DNA of 64,000 bases from CAYJEQ01 sp964371155 (GTDB taxonomy: Bacteria; Bacillota; Clostridia; Oscillospirales; Ruminococcaceae). Positions 15,608 through 24,288 of this stretch are shown one piece after another. The notes under the pieces are model-generated. The model had not been told where the DNA came from. It did no database searches and saw only the letters and a list, made by a program, of their open reading frames with translations. Every line of letters starts with the position of its first letter. The stretch's first letter is position 1. Both the position numbers and the translations under genes were made by a program. The stretch covers positions 18,461 through 82,460 of the forward strand of contig CAYJLI010000004.1 in NCBI GenBank assembly GCA_964371155.1, written 5' to 3'.

Positions 15608-16963
15608 ATGAAATTCAGCTTGAAAGAAGCTGCTGAAAGCATAGGTGGAATTTACAGCGGCGAAAATGACATAGAAATAAGCTCGGTAAGCACAGATACG
15701 AGAACAATTCTTAAGGGCTCGCTCTTTGTGGCGCTCGAGGGAGAAAATTTTGATGGGCACGACTATATAGAGCAAGCAGTGGAAAAAGGCGCATCGGCAG
15801 TGCTTATCCACAAGGATGTAAAATGCGATATACCCACTGTCAAAGTAAGCGACACTGGAAAGGCTTATATAGCACTTTCGGGATACTATCGCTCGCTGAA
15901 GAATGTAAAAGTTGTGGCAGTTACGGGGAGTGTTGGCAAAACCACCACAAAGGATTTTATTTCTTGTGTGGCAGAGGCGAAATACATCACACATAAATCG
16001 CTCAACAATGAAAATAACGAAGTAGGGATGCCGAAAACAGTCTTTAGCAGTCCCGATAATGCCGAGGTTTTAGTCCTTGAAATGGGTATGTGTGCACTGG
16101 GCGAAATAGAGCAGTTATCCCTGCCAATTAAGCCCGATATTGGAGTAATTACTAATATTGGGGTTTCCCATTTAGAACATCTTGGGAGCAGGGAGAATAT
16201 ACTAAAGGCAAAAATGGAAATAGTGAGTGGGATGGGGAAAAATTCACCACTTATATTAAATGGCGATGACGACTTACTGAGAAATGCAAAAAGCGATGAT
16301 TATAAAATAATTTTATATGGGATAGAAAATGCCAAAAATACCCTCCGTGCATTCGATATAGTGCAGGGGAGTGAGAGCACCTCATTCACAATGGAGGCAA
16401 ACGGTGAAAAAATCCCAGTATGCATACCCACAGTGGGAACGCACAATGTAAATAACGCCCTTTCGGCAGTTGCAGTGGGTATTGAACTTGGCATTTCTCC
16501 CACGGATGCGGCAAAAGCGCTTGAAAATTACAGTCCCAGCGGAATGCGACAAAAAATGTCAATGAAAAATGGGATAATATTCTTTGAGGACTGTTACAAC
16601 TCAAGCCCCGACTCGGTGGCTGCCGCACTTAAAACACTGAGCACATATCCCACAAATGGTAGGAAAATAGCTGTGTTAGGCGATATTTTAGAGCTTGGCG
16701 AATACAGCAAAGAAGCACATATAAAAAGCGGAGTGCTTGCCGCAGAAAATAGTGTGGATATACTCCTCACTTACGGTGAAGAGAGTAGGCATACATATGG
16801 GGCGGCTAAAAACGCTGAGATAAATGCTCATCATTTTATAAGTAAAGAGGATATGGCAAAGAAACTGATTGAAATAATAAAGCCCGATGATGTTGTATGG
16901 GTGAAAGCAAGCAGGGGTATGCGACTTGAAGATTTTTTGCATATAGTATATGATGGTATATAA
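15608..16963 (+). CDS. murF: UDP-MurNAc-tripeptide:D-Ala-D-Ala ligase MurF
   Basis: This protein of about 451 residues adds D-Ala-D-Ala to the MurNAc tripeptide. The P-loop VTGSVGKTTTKDF, the NNENNEVG segment and FEDCYNSSPDS are MurF hallmarks. The frame can be read from a GTG at 15590, but that codon lies inside the ribosome binding sequence GGAGAGGGGG, which serves the ATG at 15608. It is closely coupled to murE and mraY. Confidence 0.95.
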   Translation: MKFSLKEAAESIGGIYSGENDIEISSVSTDTRTILKGSLFVALEGENFDGHDYIEQAVEKGASAVLIHKDVKCDIPTVKVSDTGKAYIALSGYYRSLKNVKVVAVTGSVGKTTTKDFISCVAEAKYITHKSLNNENNEVGMPKTVFSSPDNAEVLVLEMGMCALGEIEQLSLPIKPDIGVITNIGVSHLEHLGSRENILKAKMEIVSGMGKNSPLILNGDDDLLRNAKSDDYKIILYGIENAKNTLRAFDIVQGSESTSFTMEANGEKIPVCIPTVGTHNVNNALSAVAVGIELGISPTDAAKALENYSPSGMRQKMSMKNGIIFFEDCYNSSPDSVAAALKTLSTYPTNGRKIAVLGDILELGEYSKEAHIKSGVLAAENSVDILLTYGEESRHTYGAAKNAEINAHHFISKEDMAKKLIEIIKPDDVVWVKASRGMRLEDFLHIVYDGI

Positions 16964-17012
16964 AAATAAATAGGACAATAAACAGCAAAGCTGTTCGGAG
17001 GTTAAAAGACGG

Positions 17013-18017
17013 ATGAATTTTTATGCAAGCGCAGCGGCGTTTATCGCATTTGGTGTAACAGCCTTAACAGGATTTTGGTTAATACCCTTTTTAAAAAGGC
17101 TTAAATATGGGCAAACTATACTCGAAGAAGGCCCAAAATGGCATATGGCAAAGCAAAATACCCCTACAATGGGCGGTGTTATGTTCATAATAGGAATTAC
17201 GGCGGCGCTTTTAGTGGGATTTAATTTAGTTTCGCCCACAATGAGCAGTGAAATAGCATTTAACAGAATACAAACAGTGAGGTTCATAGCTGGGTACTTG
17301 ATGGCAGTTGGATTTGGATTTATCGGCTTTATCGACGATTATGTAAAGGTGGTAAAAAAGAGGAATTTAGGTCTTACAGCAAGGCAAAAGCTTCTTTTGC
17401 AATTCGGTGTGTCGATTTTCTACCTCGCAACTGTTTACGCAGTGGGCGATACTTCAACAGTGCTATTTATACCGTTTTTCGGCCAGATAGACATAGGCAT
17501 TTTTTACTATCCACTATGCGTACTCGGCATAACATATATCACAAACTCAGTAAACCTCACAGACGGCCTCGACGGATTAGCGGCTTCTGTTACATTTATC
17601 GCTTCACTTGGGTTTATGGCAGTGAGTCTTGTGCTTGGATACACCTATGTAAATTTAATGTCTGCGGCAACGGCGGCGGCATGTGTGGGATTTTTAATAT
17701 GGAATTTCTACCCTGCAAAGGTGTTCATGGGGGACACTGGCTCAATGTTTTTGGGTGGCATGGTTGTTGCTATGGCATTTGGTCTTGGTCAGCCGCTTCT
17801 AATAGGACTTATCGGGATAATATATATAGTAGAATCACTTTCGGTGGTTATACAGGTAATTAGCTTTAAGCTCACAGGGAAAAGGGTATTTAAAATGAGC
17901 CCAATTCACCACCACTACGAAATGAGTGGAATGAAAGAAGTACAGATTGTATTTGCATTTACCACAGTTACGGCAGTTGGGTCGGTAATTGCATTTATTG
18001 CAGTGATGAATATGTAA
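17013..18017 (+). CDS. mraY: Phospho-MurNAc-pentapeptide transferase MraY
   Basis: This 334-residue polytopic membrane enzyme makes lipid I from UDP-MurNAc-pentapeptide and undecaprenyl phosphate. The aspartates of FIDDYVKV, NLTDGLDGLA and VFMGDTGS, and the SPIHHHYE loop, are the conserved active-site motifs. About ten transmembrane helices are visible. GGAGG precedes the ATG at 17013. In many relatives murD follows, but here ftsW begins 21 bp later. Confidence 0.97.
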   Translation: MNFYASAAAFIAFGVTALTGFWLIPFLKRLKYGQTILEEGPKWHMAKQNTPTMGGVMFIIGITAALLVGFNLVSPTMSSEIAFNRIQTVRFIAGYLMAVGFGFIGFIDDYVKVVKKRNLGLTARQKLLLQFGVSIFYLATVYAVGDTSTVLFIPFFGQIDIGIFYYPLCVLGITYITNSVNLTDGLDGLAASVTFIASLGFMAVSLVLGYTYVNLMSAATAAACVGFLIWNFYPAKVFMGDTGSMFLGGMVVAMAFGLGQPLLIGLIGIIYIVESLSVVIQVISFKLTGKRVFKMSPIHHHYEMSGMKEVQIVFAFTTVTAVGSVIAFIAVMNM

Positions 18018-18038
18018 TTAATTTAAGGGGGTGCTCCG

Positions 18039-19235
18039 ATGAATAATATAAATAAGAATAAGAAAGCCGTCGGAAGAAAAGCCCCAAAGGGAAGCGAGCA
18101 GGCAAGTAAATCAAGTTTTAGGATTTTATCCAAAGGCGGAGGGATGGATCTAACATTTTTAGTGCTCGTACTCCTAATACTCACCATAGGGCTTGTAATG
18201 ATGTTTTCTGCGAGCTATGCAGATGCATACTACCGTGAGGGAAACAGTTTTTTCTATATATCAAGGCAGTTTATTTTTGCTTGCATCGGTGTGGTTGCCA
18301 TGCTTTTTGTAAGCAAAGTGGATTATAGGGTATATATGAAATTTGCTGTACCGATTATGGGGGTTACCATACTTCTATTACTTATTGTATTTACCCAACC
18401 TGAAATCAACGATGCAAGAAGATGGATTTTTCTCCCCGGTGGACTTACATTCCAGCCCTCGGAAATAGCAAAACTTGCAGTTCCTATACTCTTTGCAAGA
18501 CTTATGACGGTAAACAAGGATAAAATGGGAAAATTCATGCATGGAATAGTTATTTACGGTGCAATACTCGGCATCCTTGCATTACTGCTTGTAGCGCAGC
18601 CGCATTTGTCCGGTACAGTGGTTGTTGTGGGAATAGGTGCCGTGATGATATTTGTCGGCGGTGCGAAAATTTGGCAATTAATTGCCTGTGCTGGGGTAGG
18701 AGCAGGCGCTGCAGGACTACTACTTGTAGCACTTGGGCAGGTTGAGCGTATGATGTACCGTGTAAATATATGGCTTGACCCTTTTGCAGACCCAAGGGGC
18801 GCAGGCTTTCAGACAGTGCAATCACTCTACGCAATAGGCTCGGGCGGACTCATGGGAGTTGGAATAGGCAATTCAAGGCAGAAATTTCTATACATTCCCG
18901 AACCACACAATGACTTTATATTTGCGGTAGTTTGTGAAGAAGTGGGATTTGTGGGTGCCACAATAATTATACTCATATTCGTGCTTCTAATCTGGAGAGG
19001 CTTTACAATTGCACTCAGATGCAAGGACAGATTTGGCACCTTACTCGTGACAGGCCTCACGGCACAGATAGCAATACAGGTATTGTTAAATATAGCGGTA
19101 GTTACAAACACAGTGCCAAACACAGGCATAAGCTTGCCGTTTTTCTCCTATGGAGGAACATCGCTTTTAATGCTTCTTGCTCAGATGGGGATTATTTTAA
19201 GTGTATCCCGAGAAGCGGTAATTGAAAAGGGATAG
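18039..19235 (+). CDS. ftsW: SEDS-family lipid II polymerase FtsW/SpoVE
   Basis: This 398-residue protein carries about ten transmembrane helices after a basic, Lys-rich cytoplasmic extension of some 35 residues. The SEDS motifs PGGLTFQPSEIAK, the PEPHNDFIFAVVCEE loop and NTGISLPFFSYGGTS are present. SEDS proteins polymerise glycan strands together with a class B PBP, such as the one encoded upstream. FtsW (division) and SpoVE (spore cortex) cannot be told apart from the sequence alone. Confidence 0.93.
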   Translation: MNNINKNKKAVGRKAPKGSEQASKSSFRILSKGGGMDLTFLVLVLLILTIGLVMMFSASYADAYYREGNSFFYISRQFIFACIGVVAMLFVSKVDYRVYMKFAVPIMGVTILLLLIVFTQPEINDARRWIFLPGGLTFQPSEIAKLAVPILFARLMTVNKDKMGKFMHGIVIYGAILGILALLLVAQPHLSGTVVVVGIGAVMIFVGGAKIWQLIACAGVGAGAAGLLLVALGQVERMMYRVNIWLDPFADPRGAGFQTVQSLYAIGSGGLMGVGIGNSRQKFLYIPEPHNDFIFAVVCEEVGFVGATIIILIFVLLIWRGFTIALRCKDRFGTLLVTGLTAQIAIQVLLNIAVVTNTVPNTGISLPFFSYGGTSLLMLLAQMGIILSVSREAVIEKG

Positions 19236-19284
19236 TGTAATCGGTTTTATTTTTTAAAGCCTTCAGGAAGGAGCAGTCTAAGCT

Positions 19285-20406
19285 ATGAAGATACTTTTTG
19301 CTTGCGGAGGCACGGGTGGACATATAAACCCTGCCATCGCAGTGGCAAATTACATAAAAAGCAAAGACCCAAAAGCTCAGATACTCTTTGCAGGAAACCC
19401 AAATGGCATGGAAGCAAGGCTTGTACCACAGGCTGGATTTTCTTTTGTGCCAATTGAGATAATGGGATTGCAAAGAAAGATAAATATGCGAAACATCCGA
19501 TACAATATGAAGTCTTTACTATGTTTAATGACAGCGAATAAAAAAGCTAAAAATATCATAAAAAACTTTTCACCCGATATTGTGATGGGTACGGGTGGCT
19601 ATGTCTCCGCCCCAATTCTATACACTGCGCATAAACTCGGTGTAAAGACAGTAGCGCATGAGCAAAATGCTTATCCGGGCATTGCAAATAAAATGAGCTT
19701 TAAATTTGTAGACTCCATACTGCTTGCGGTGGAAGAGGTAAAAAAATACCTCCCAGAGGGAAAAAATTACACCGTCACAGGCAACCCAATAAGGCAGGAA
19801 ATAATATTTGCAGACAGAGAAAAAGCACGCACGGAGCTTGGAGTTTCTGATAAAATATGCTTGCTCACCTTTGGCGGTAGCCTTGGTGCGGCTAAGATAA
19901 ACGAGGCAGTGGCAGACATTATATCGTGGCACAAAAATCGAGGTGACATATACCATATACACGCCACAGGTAAGGGTGGAGCCGAGAGTTTCCCCGATTT
20001 GCTTTTAAAGAGGGGAATAAATCACAAGGAAATACCCCACTTAGATATAAGAGACTACATAAATAATATGGCGGACTGCCTTGCCGCTTCTGATTTAGTA
20101 ATATGCAGAAGTGGCGCAATCACGCTCAGCGAGCTTCAAGCGGCAGGAAAGGCTTCAATGCTCATACCCTCGCCGAATGTGGCGGAAAATCATCAATACC
20201 ACAATGCAAAGATACTCAAAGACCACGGCGCAGCAGTATTGATAGAGGAAAAAGATTTAAAAGAAAATTTAATAATCTCAGAAATAGAAAAGCTTATAGA
20301 AAATCCAGAAGTATTGGAGAAACTGGGCGAAAATGCCGCAAAGATGGCAGTTTTAGACTCAAATGAGCGAATATACAACGAAATTTTAAAAATCCTTAGC
20401 AGATAA
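19285..20406 (+). CDS. murG: UDP-GlcNAc:lipid I N-acetylglucosaminyltransferase MurG
   Basis: This 373-residue peripheral membrane GT-B glycosyltransferase turns lipid I into lipid II. The N-terminal glycine-rich loop ACGGTGGHINPA, the second loop TFGGSLGAAKIN, CRSGAITLSEL and the PSPNVAENHQ segment match MurG. It follows ftsW by 49 bp, with an AGGAAGGAG site ahead of the ATG. Confidence 0.96.
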   Translation: MKILFACGGTGGHINPAIAVANYIKSKDPKAQILFAGNPNGMEARLVPQAGFSFVPIEIMGLQRKINMRNIRYNMKSLLCLMTANKKAKNIIKNFSPDIVMGTGGYVSAPILYTAHKLGVKTVAHEQNAYPGIANKMSFKFVDSILLAVEEVKKYLPEGKNYTVTGNPIRQEIIFADREKARTELGVSDKICLLTFGGSLGAAKINEAVADIISWHKNRGDIYHIHATGKGGAESFPDLLLKRGINHKEIPHLDIRDYINNMADCLAASDLVICRSGAITLSELQAAGKASMLIPSPNVAENHQYHNAKILKDHGAAVLIEEKDLKENLIISEIEKLIENPEVLEKLGENAAKMAVLDSNERIYNEILKILSR

Positions 20407-20433
20407 AATCACAAAGAGAGGTTAACTGCATAA

Positions 20434-20480
20434 GATATATTATGTAGGTTATTGTTTTAGCCTTTGATATATTATGCAGG
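20434..20480 (+). repeat. 15-bp direct repeat upstream of murA
   Basis: GATATATTATGTAGG (20434-20448) recurs as GATATATTATGCAGG (20466-20480), 32 bp apart, in the 111-bp gap between murG and murA. The copies contain -10-like TATATTAT and might be a promoter or operator pair. Confidence 0.35.
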
Positions 20481-20517
20481 GGTAGTTACACACCCCAATA
20501 AAAGAAGGGTGAACTCT

Positions 20518-21771
20518 ATGGCAAGTTATATTATAAACGGCGGTTATCCCATACGGGGGGAAATAAAGCTACACGGTGCTAAAAATGCCGCATTACCAAT
20601 ACTTTCAGCAGCTCTTTTAGGAAGAGAAGTTATACTACATAATTGTCCAAAACTCTCAGATGTAAATGCCGCAATAGCCATTCTCTCCCATTTAGGGTGC
20701 AATGTGATTTGGCAGGACGGAACACTCATTTTAAAAAATGGAGATATCACCACCGACGAAGTCCCCGAAAAGCTCATGAGGGAAATGCGTTCTTCAATTA
20801 TTTTTTTAGGTGCAATAATAGCAAAATGCGGCTCGGCAAAGCTTTCATATCCTGGAGGATGCGAGCTCGGCGCAAGACCGATAGACATGCACCTCGAGGC
20901 ACTTAAAAAGCTTGGAGTGGTAATAAAGGAGAGCGACAGCTATTTAGAATGCAGTGTGCCAAACGGACTGAAGGGCGCTGTTATCACACTTCCTTTCCCA
21001 AGTGTTGGTGCTACTGAAAATGCCATGATTGCCGCCTGTGCGGCACAGGGTGAAACAGTAATTCACAATGCGGCGAGGGAGCCAGAAATAGACGATCTTG
21101 CAAAATTCCTCTCAGCAATGGGATATGGGGTAACTGTAAAAAATGATGGCACAGTTACAATAAAAGGCGCAGGAAACGAAGTGCAAAACTGCGAGCATCA
21201 TGTTATACCCGACAGAATTGCCTGTGCAACATATCTCTGCATGGCAGGGATATCGGGCGGTGAAATAAATATCGCACAATCGGACCCAAATCATCTCTCG
21301 GTGGTACTTCCGATATTTGAAGAAATGGGTTGCAAAATAAGGACGGGTGAAAACTTTATCCGCCTAAGCAGGGATGGGCCACTTAGCTTTGCAAACTGCA
21401 TTCGCACTATGCCATATCCTGGCTTTCCCACCGATGCACAGTCCCCACTGATGGCGCTGAGCACGCTTGCAAAGGGGAGAACTATTTTTGAAGAAAACAT
21501 ATTTGAGAGCAGATACAAGCATGTGGGCGAACTCATTCGCATGGGGGCAGATATTGAAATAGATGGCAAAATTGCAACGGTAAATGGTGTGGATAGGCTT
21601 CATGGTGCCACTGTTACCTGTACTGATTTGCGTGGTGGAGCCGCTGTCTGTGTTGCCGCTATTGCCGCCGAAGGTGAAACCATCGTGCGTGAGATAAAGC
21701 ATATCCTAAGAGGGTATGACAGCTTTACAGAGAATTTAAAATCACTCGGAGTAAAAATAAGAGAGGAGTAG
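20518..21771 (+). CDS. murA: UDP-GlcNAc 1-carboxyvinyltransferase MurA
   Basis: This enzyme of about 417 residues transfers enolpyruvate from PEP to UDP-GlcNAc, the first committed step of peptidoglycan synthesis. LHGAKNAALP at the N-terminus, the loop PGGCELGARPID with the catalytic Cys, and the FPTDAQSP segment are clear. The Cys is not replaced by Asp, so fosfomycin sensitivity is expected at this enzyme. The frame is open from 20464, but AGAAGGGTG places the start at the ATG at 20518. Confidence 0.95.
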   Translation: MASYIINGGYPIRGEIKLHGAKNAALPILSAALLGREVILHNCPKLSDVNAAIAILSHLGCNVIWQDGTLILKNGDITTDEVPEKLMREMRSSIIFLGAIIAKCGSAKLSYPGGCELGARPIDMHLEALKKLGVVIKESDSYLECSVPNGLKGAVITLPFPSVGATENAMIAACAAQGETVIHNAAREPEIDDLAKFLSAMGYGVTVKNDGTVTIKGAGNEVQNCEHHVIPDRIACATYLCMAGISGGEINIAQSDPNHLSVVLPIFEEMGCKIRTGENFIRLSRDGPLSFANCIRTMPYPGFPTDAQSPLMALSTLAKGRTIFEENIFESRYKHVGELIRMGADIEIDGKIATVNGVDRLHGATVTCTDLRGGAAVCVAAIAAEGETIVREIKHILRGYDSFTENLKSLGVKIREE

Positions 21772-21774
21772 GAA

Positions 21775-22695
21775 ATGTTTAAGAAAAAACAGGAAGCTAA
21801 AAAAAAGAAAAACAGTAGTATTTGGTACTACTTTATATTTTTTGGTATTTTTGTTGCCATTTCCGCCACTCTTTCGATGACCGAGTTTTTTAAAATAGAA
21901 AGGGTGCTTGTGAGTGGCAACAATAAATACCCTCCTGAAAATATTATTGCCACAGCCGATATTGAAATTGGGACAAGCATTTTTGCACTGGATACACAGC
22001 GGGTAAAAAACGCTCTTAAAGAAGAATATGTATACATAGAGGATGTTGAGATAAAAAGGGAATTTCCACCAACGATTATACTTGATATAAAGCAAGCTAA
22101 GCCGATAGCGGAAATAGAAAATGGAGAAAACTATGCACTGGTGAGTGCTAAAGGTATAGTCCTTGAAGAAGTAGAGGAAGAAAACCATTCATTGCCATTG
22201 ATAGTTGGAATAGGGAGCAGTGAACAAGTGCAGACACTCTCCGCCACTCCAAACCAAGAAGCTGATGCGAGCAGTGCACTAAACGAAATGGCGGACAGCA
22301 TAGTAAGTGCCGCGGTGCCCACACTCCCACAACTTATGCCGGGTGATGAAATAATGCCCGATGATAAAATCAAGATGGAGATGGTGGAAAATTTAGGAGA
22401 AGCGCTCGAAGTGACGGGATTTGGAGATTTAGATACCATCGACACTGGAAATGATTTAAATCTCATTATAGTTTATGATAATAGGCTTATAATAGAGCTT
22501 GGGAGTGCGGTGGATTTAGATTACAAACTCAGCTTTATAATGCAGACCTCGGAATATAATAATCCCAATTTCTCAGGAGTAATTGACGCCACAATTTCAA
22601 AACAACTCAGAGTTCGCAAAGCGGATGTGAGCGAGCTTTTAGGTGAAGATTTTACTGTTCTTACAACACAGGTGGACAACCTCTTTGATGAATAA
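21775..22695 (+). CDS. ftsQ: Cell division protein FtsQ/DivIB
   Basis: This 306-residue bitopic protein begins 4 nt after the murA stop. A Lys-rich cytoplasmic stub and one transmembrane helix (about 18-38) lead into a POTRA-type domain (FKIERVLVSGNNKYPPENI) and the FtsQ-like stretch REFPPTIILDIKQAKPIAEIE. Between the two conserved parts lies an acidic low-complexity insert at about 145-205. Known members link FtsL/DivIC with the septal PBP. Confidence 0.88.
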   Translation: MFKKKQEAKKKKNSSIWYYFIFFGIFVAISATLSMTEFFKIERVLVSGNNKYPPENIIATADIEIGTSIFALDTQRVKNALKEEYVYIEDVEIKREFPPTIILDIKQAKPIAEIENGENYALVSAKGIVLEEVEEENHSLPLIVGIGSSEQVQTLSATPNQEADASSALNEMADSIVSAAVPTLPQLMPGDEIMPDDKIKMEMVENLGEALEVTGFGDLDTIDTGNDLNLIIVYDNRLIIELGSAVDLDYKLSFIMQTSEYNNPNFSGVIDATISKQLRVRKADVSELLGEDFTVLTTQVDNLFDE

Positions 22696-22759
22696 GCCAA
22701 GAGAAAAGTAGCGTAGCATTAAGAGTCTCAGAGTAAAAAATGCACAAAAAAATAAAATT

Positions 22760-22788
22760 AGGACATTTTATACACTTTTGGGTATAAT
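22760..22788 (+). promoter_or_regulatory. Candidate separate ftsZ promoter
   Basis: AGGACA (22760-22765), 17 bp and TATAAT (22783-22788) lie in the 179-bp gap before ftsZ. The -35 keeps four of six consensus bases. It would allow ftsZ expression independent of the MraZ-controlled promoter. Confidence 0.45.
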
Positions 22789-22874
22789 TTTCTATTGATT
22801 ATTAGCCCTAAATCTGATAAATTATATTATATACATATTAAATGATAAAAACATTTGAAAGTAGGGATTTTAAA

Positions 22875-24089
22875 ATGCAAATGAATTTTGGAATAGATAA
22901 AGATAGCGGTAGCCCCGTATCAATAAAAGTAGTCGGAGTTGGTGGCGGCGGTGGAAACGCTGTAAACCGCATGATGGCAGTTGGTGTGCGTGAAGTTGAA
23001 TTCATCGTTTTAAACACTGACAGACAGGTGCTTGAAATCTCCAATGCAAAAAACAGACTGCAAATAGGTGAAAAGCTCACCAGAGGTATGGGCGCCGGTG
23101 GTGACCCTATGAAAGGCGAAAGAGCGGCTGAGGAGAGCAGGGACGAAATAGCGGCGGCACTCAAAGGCGCTCAGATGGTATTTGTTGCAACAGGTATGGG
23201 AGGGGGCACAGGTACTGGTGCGGCTCCAATTGTTGCAGAAATTGCACATGATATGGGTATACTTACAATTGCGGTAGTAACAAAGCCGTTTGAATTTGAG
23301 GGCAGTAAGAAGATGGTGCTCGCAGAAGAGGGCATTGCAAGACTTAGAAAGAATGTCGATTCACTTCTCGTAATACCAAATGAAAGACTGCTTCCAGATG
23401 ACGACGACGATGATGATATTCCACTTGCACAGGCATTTGCAATGGCGGATGATGTGCTTCGCAAAGGCGTGCAGAGCATCTCCGACCTAATTCAGGTGGC
23501 AGGCGAGATTAACCTTGACCTTGCGGACATCACATCTGTTATGAAAGATGCAGGATATGCACACATGGGTGTGGGTGAAGCAACAGGTAAGGACAGAGCA
23601 ACCGTTGCGGCACAGCTTGCAATTGAATCCAATCTGCTTGAGGGTACTATGGATGGAGCGAGAAGAGCAATATGCAATATCTCGGCTACATCGAGCATGG
23701 GTATTAAAGAGATTAAAAAGGCATCAGCACTTATTAAATCACACCTCAGCGAAGATGTTCAGTTTAAATGGGGTGCAAAATACGATGAAAGCCTTGGCGA
23801 TGTAATGAGAATTACAATCATTGCCACCGACTTTGAAGATTCACACACCGCTTTCGACATTCCTGATTATACATTTAAAAACCCTGCAAAGCCTGGTGAA
23901 ACAACATCAAGCTACATAGTGCCGCCACAGCCTGAAGTAGTGGAAGAGCCAGTGGTAGAAGCTCCTGTACAACAAACAGAGGAACCAGTGGTAGAAGAAA
24001 AAACAGAGGTTAGCTGGGAAGAGCAGGCAAAGGATGATGATGACGATGGCTATGCGGCTATAATGTCATTCTTTAATAAAAAAAGATAA
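22875..24089 (+). CDS. ftsZ: Cell division GTPase FtsZ
   Basis: This tubulin-like GTPase of about 404 residues forms the Z ring. VGGGGGNAVNRM, the signature GGGTGTGAAP and NLDLADITSVMKDAG are intact. Seven consecutive Asp codons (23397-23417) sit in the loop after IPNERLLP, where relatives usually have a short mixed sequence. The C-terminal linker is Glu/Val/Pro-rich and ends in a conserved-tail-like IMSFFNKKR, the likely partner-binding peptide. The first in-frame ATG is at 22842, but TAGGGA positions 22875 better. No ftsA lies upstream. Confidence 0.96.
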   Translation: MQMNFGIDKDSGSPVSIKVVGVGGGGGNAVNRMMAVGVREVEFIVLNTDRQVLEISNAKNRLQIGEKLTRGMGAGGDPMKGERAAEESRDEIAAALKGAQMVFVATGMGGGTGTGAAPIVAEIAHDMGILTIAVVTKPFEFEGSKKMVLAEEGIARLRKNVDSLLVIPNERLLPDDDDDDDIPLAQAFAMADDVLRKGVQSISDLIQVAGEINLDLADITSVMKDAGYAHMGVGEATGKDRATVAAQLAIESNLLEGTMDGARRAICNISATSSMGIKEIKKASALIKSHLSEDVQFKWGAKYDESLGDVMRITIIATDFEDSHTAFDIPDYTFKNPAKPGETTSSYIVPPQPEVVEEPVVEAPVQQTEEPVVEEKTEVSWEEQAKDDDDDGYAAIMSFFNKKR

Positions 24090-24098
24090 AGCAAAGAG

Positions 24099-24138
24099 AA
24101 AAAATCCTCCCTAAACATTTATGTTTTGGAGGATTTTT
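24099..24138 (+). terminator. Rho-independent terminator of the dcw cluster
   Basis: AAAAATCCTCC (24100-24110) pairs with GGAGGATTTTT (24128-24138), ending in a T-run right after ftsZ. Confidence 0.88.
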
Positions 24139-24156
24139 AGATAAAAAAGAGACTTT

Positions 24157-24222
24157 GAAAGATATCTCTACATAGAGCTGTAGGTTATGCGGTGGGATAA
24201 AAGAGATAATGCCAGGTATCTT
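24157..24222 (+). other. Possible structured leader upstream of the aldo/keto reductase
   Basis: AAGATATCTCT (from about 24159) can pair with AGAGATA...TATCTT near 24201-24222, and CTCTA-CA-TAGAG forms a small inner hairpin. I match it to no known riboswitch and report it only as potential structure. Confidence 0.2.
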
Positions 24223-24288
24223 AAGCTGCCAATAATATTTTATTGGTTTTAACTTTATACTAAAAAAACACTGACGGAGGGGAAAGAC

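Noticed and set aside
17516..17863. Reading frame inside mraY in another phase
   Set aside because: It lies fully within a well-conserved gene on the same strand and resembles no protein.
24157..24222. Known riboswitch or tRNA upstream of the reductase
   Set aside because: Some pairing is possible, but no conserved core of a riboswitch class and no T-arm GGTTCRA motif was seen.
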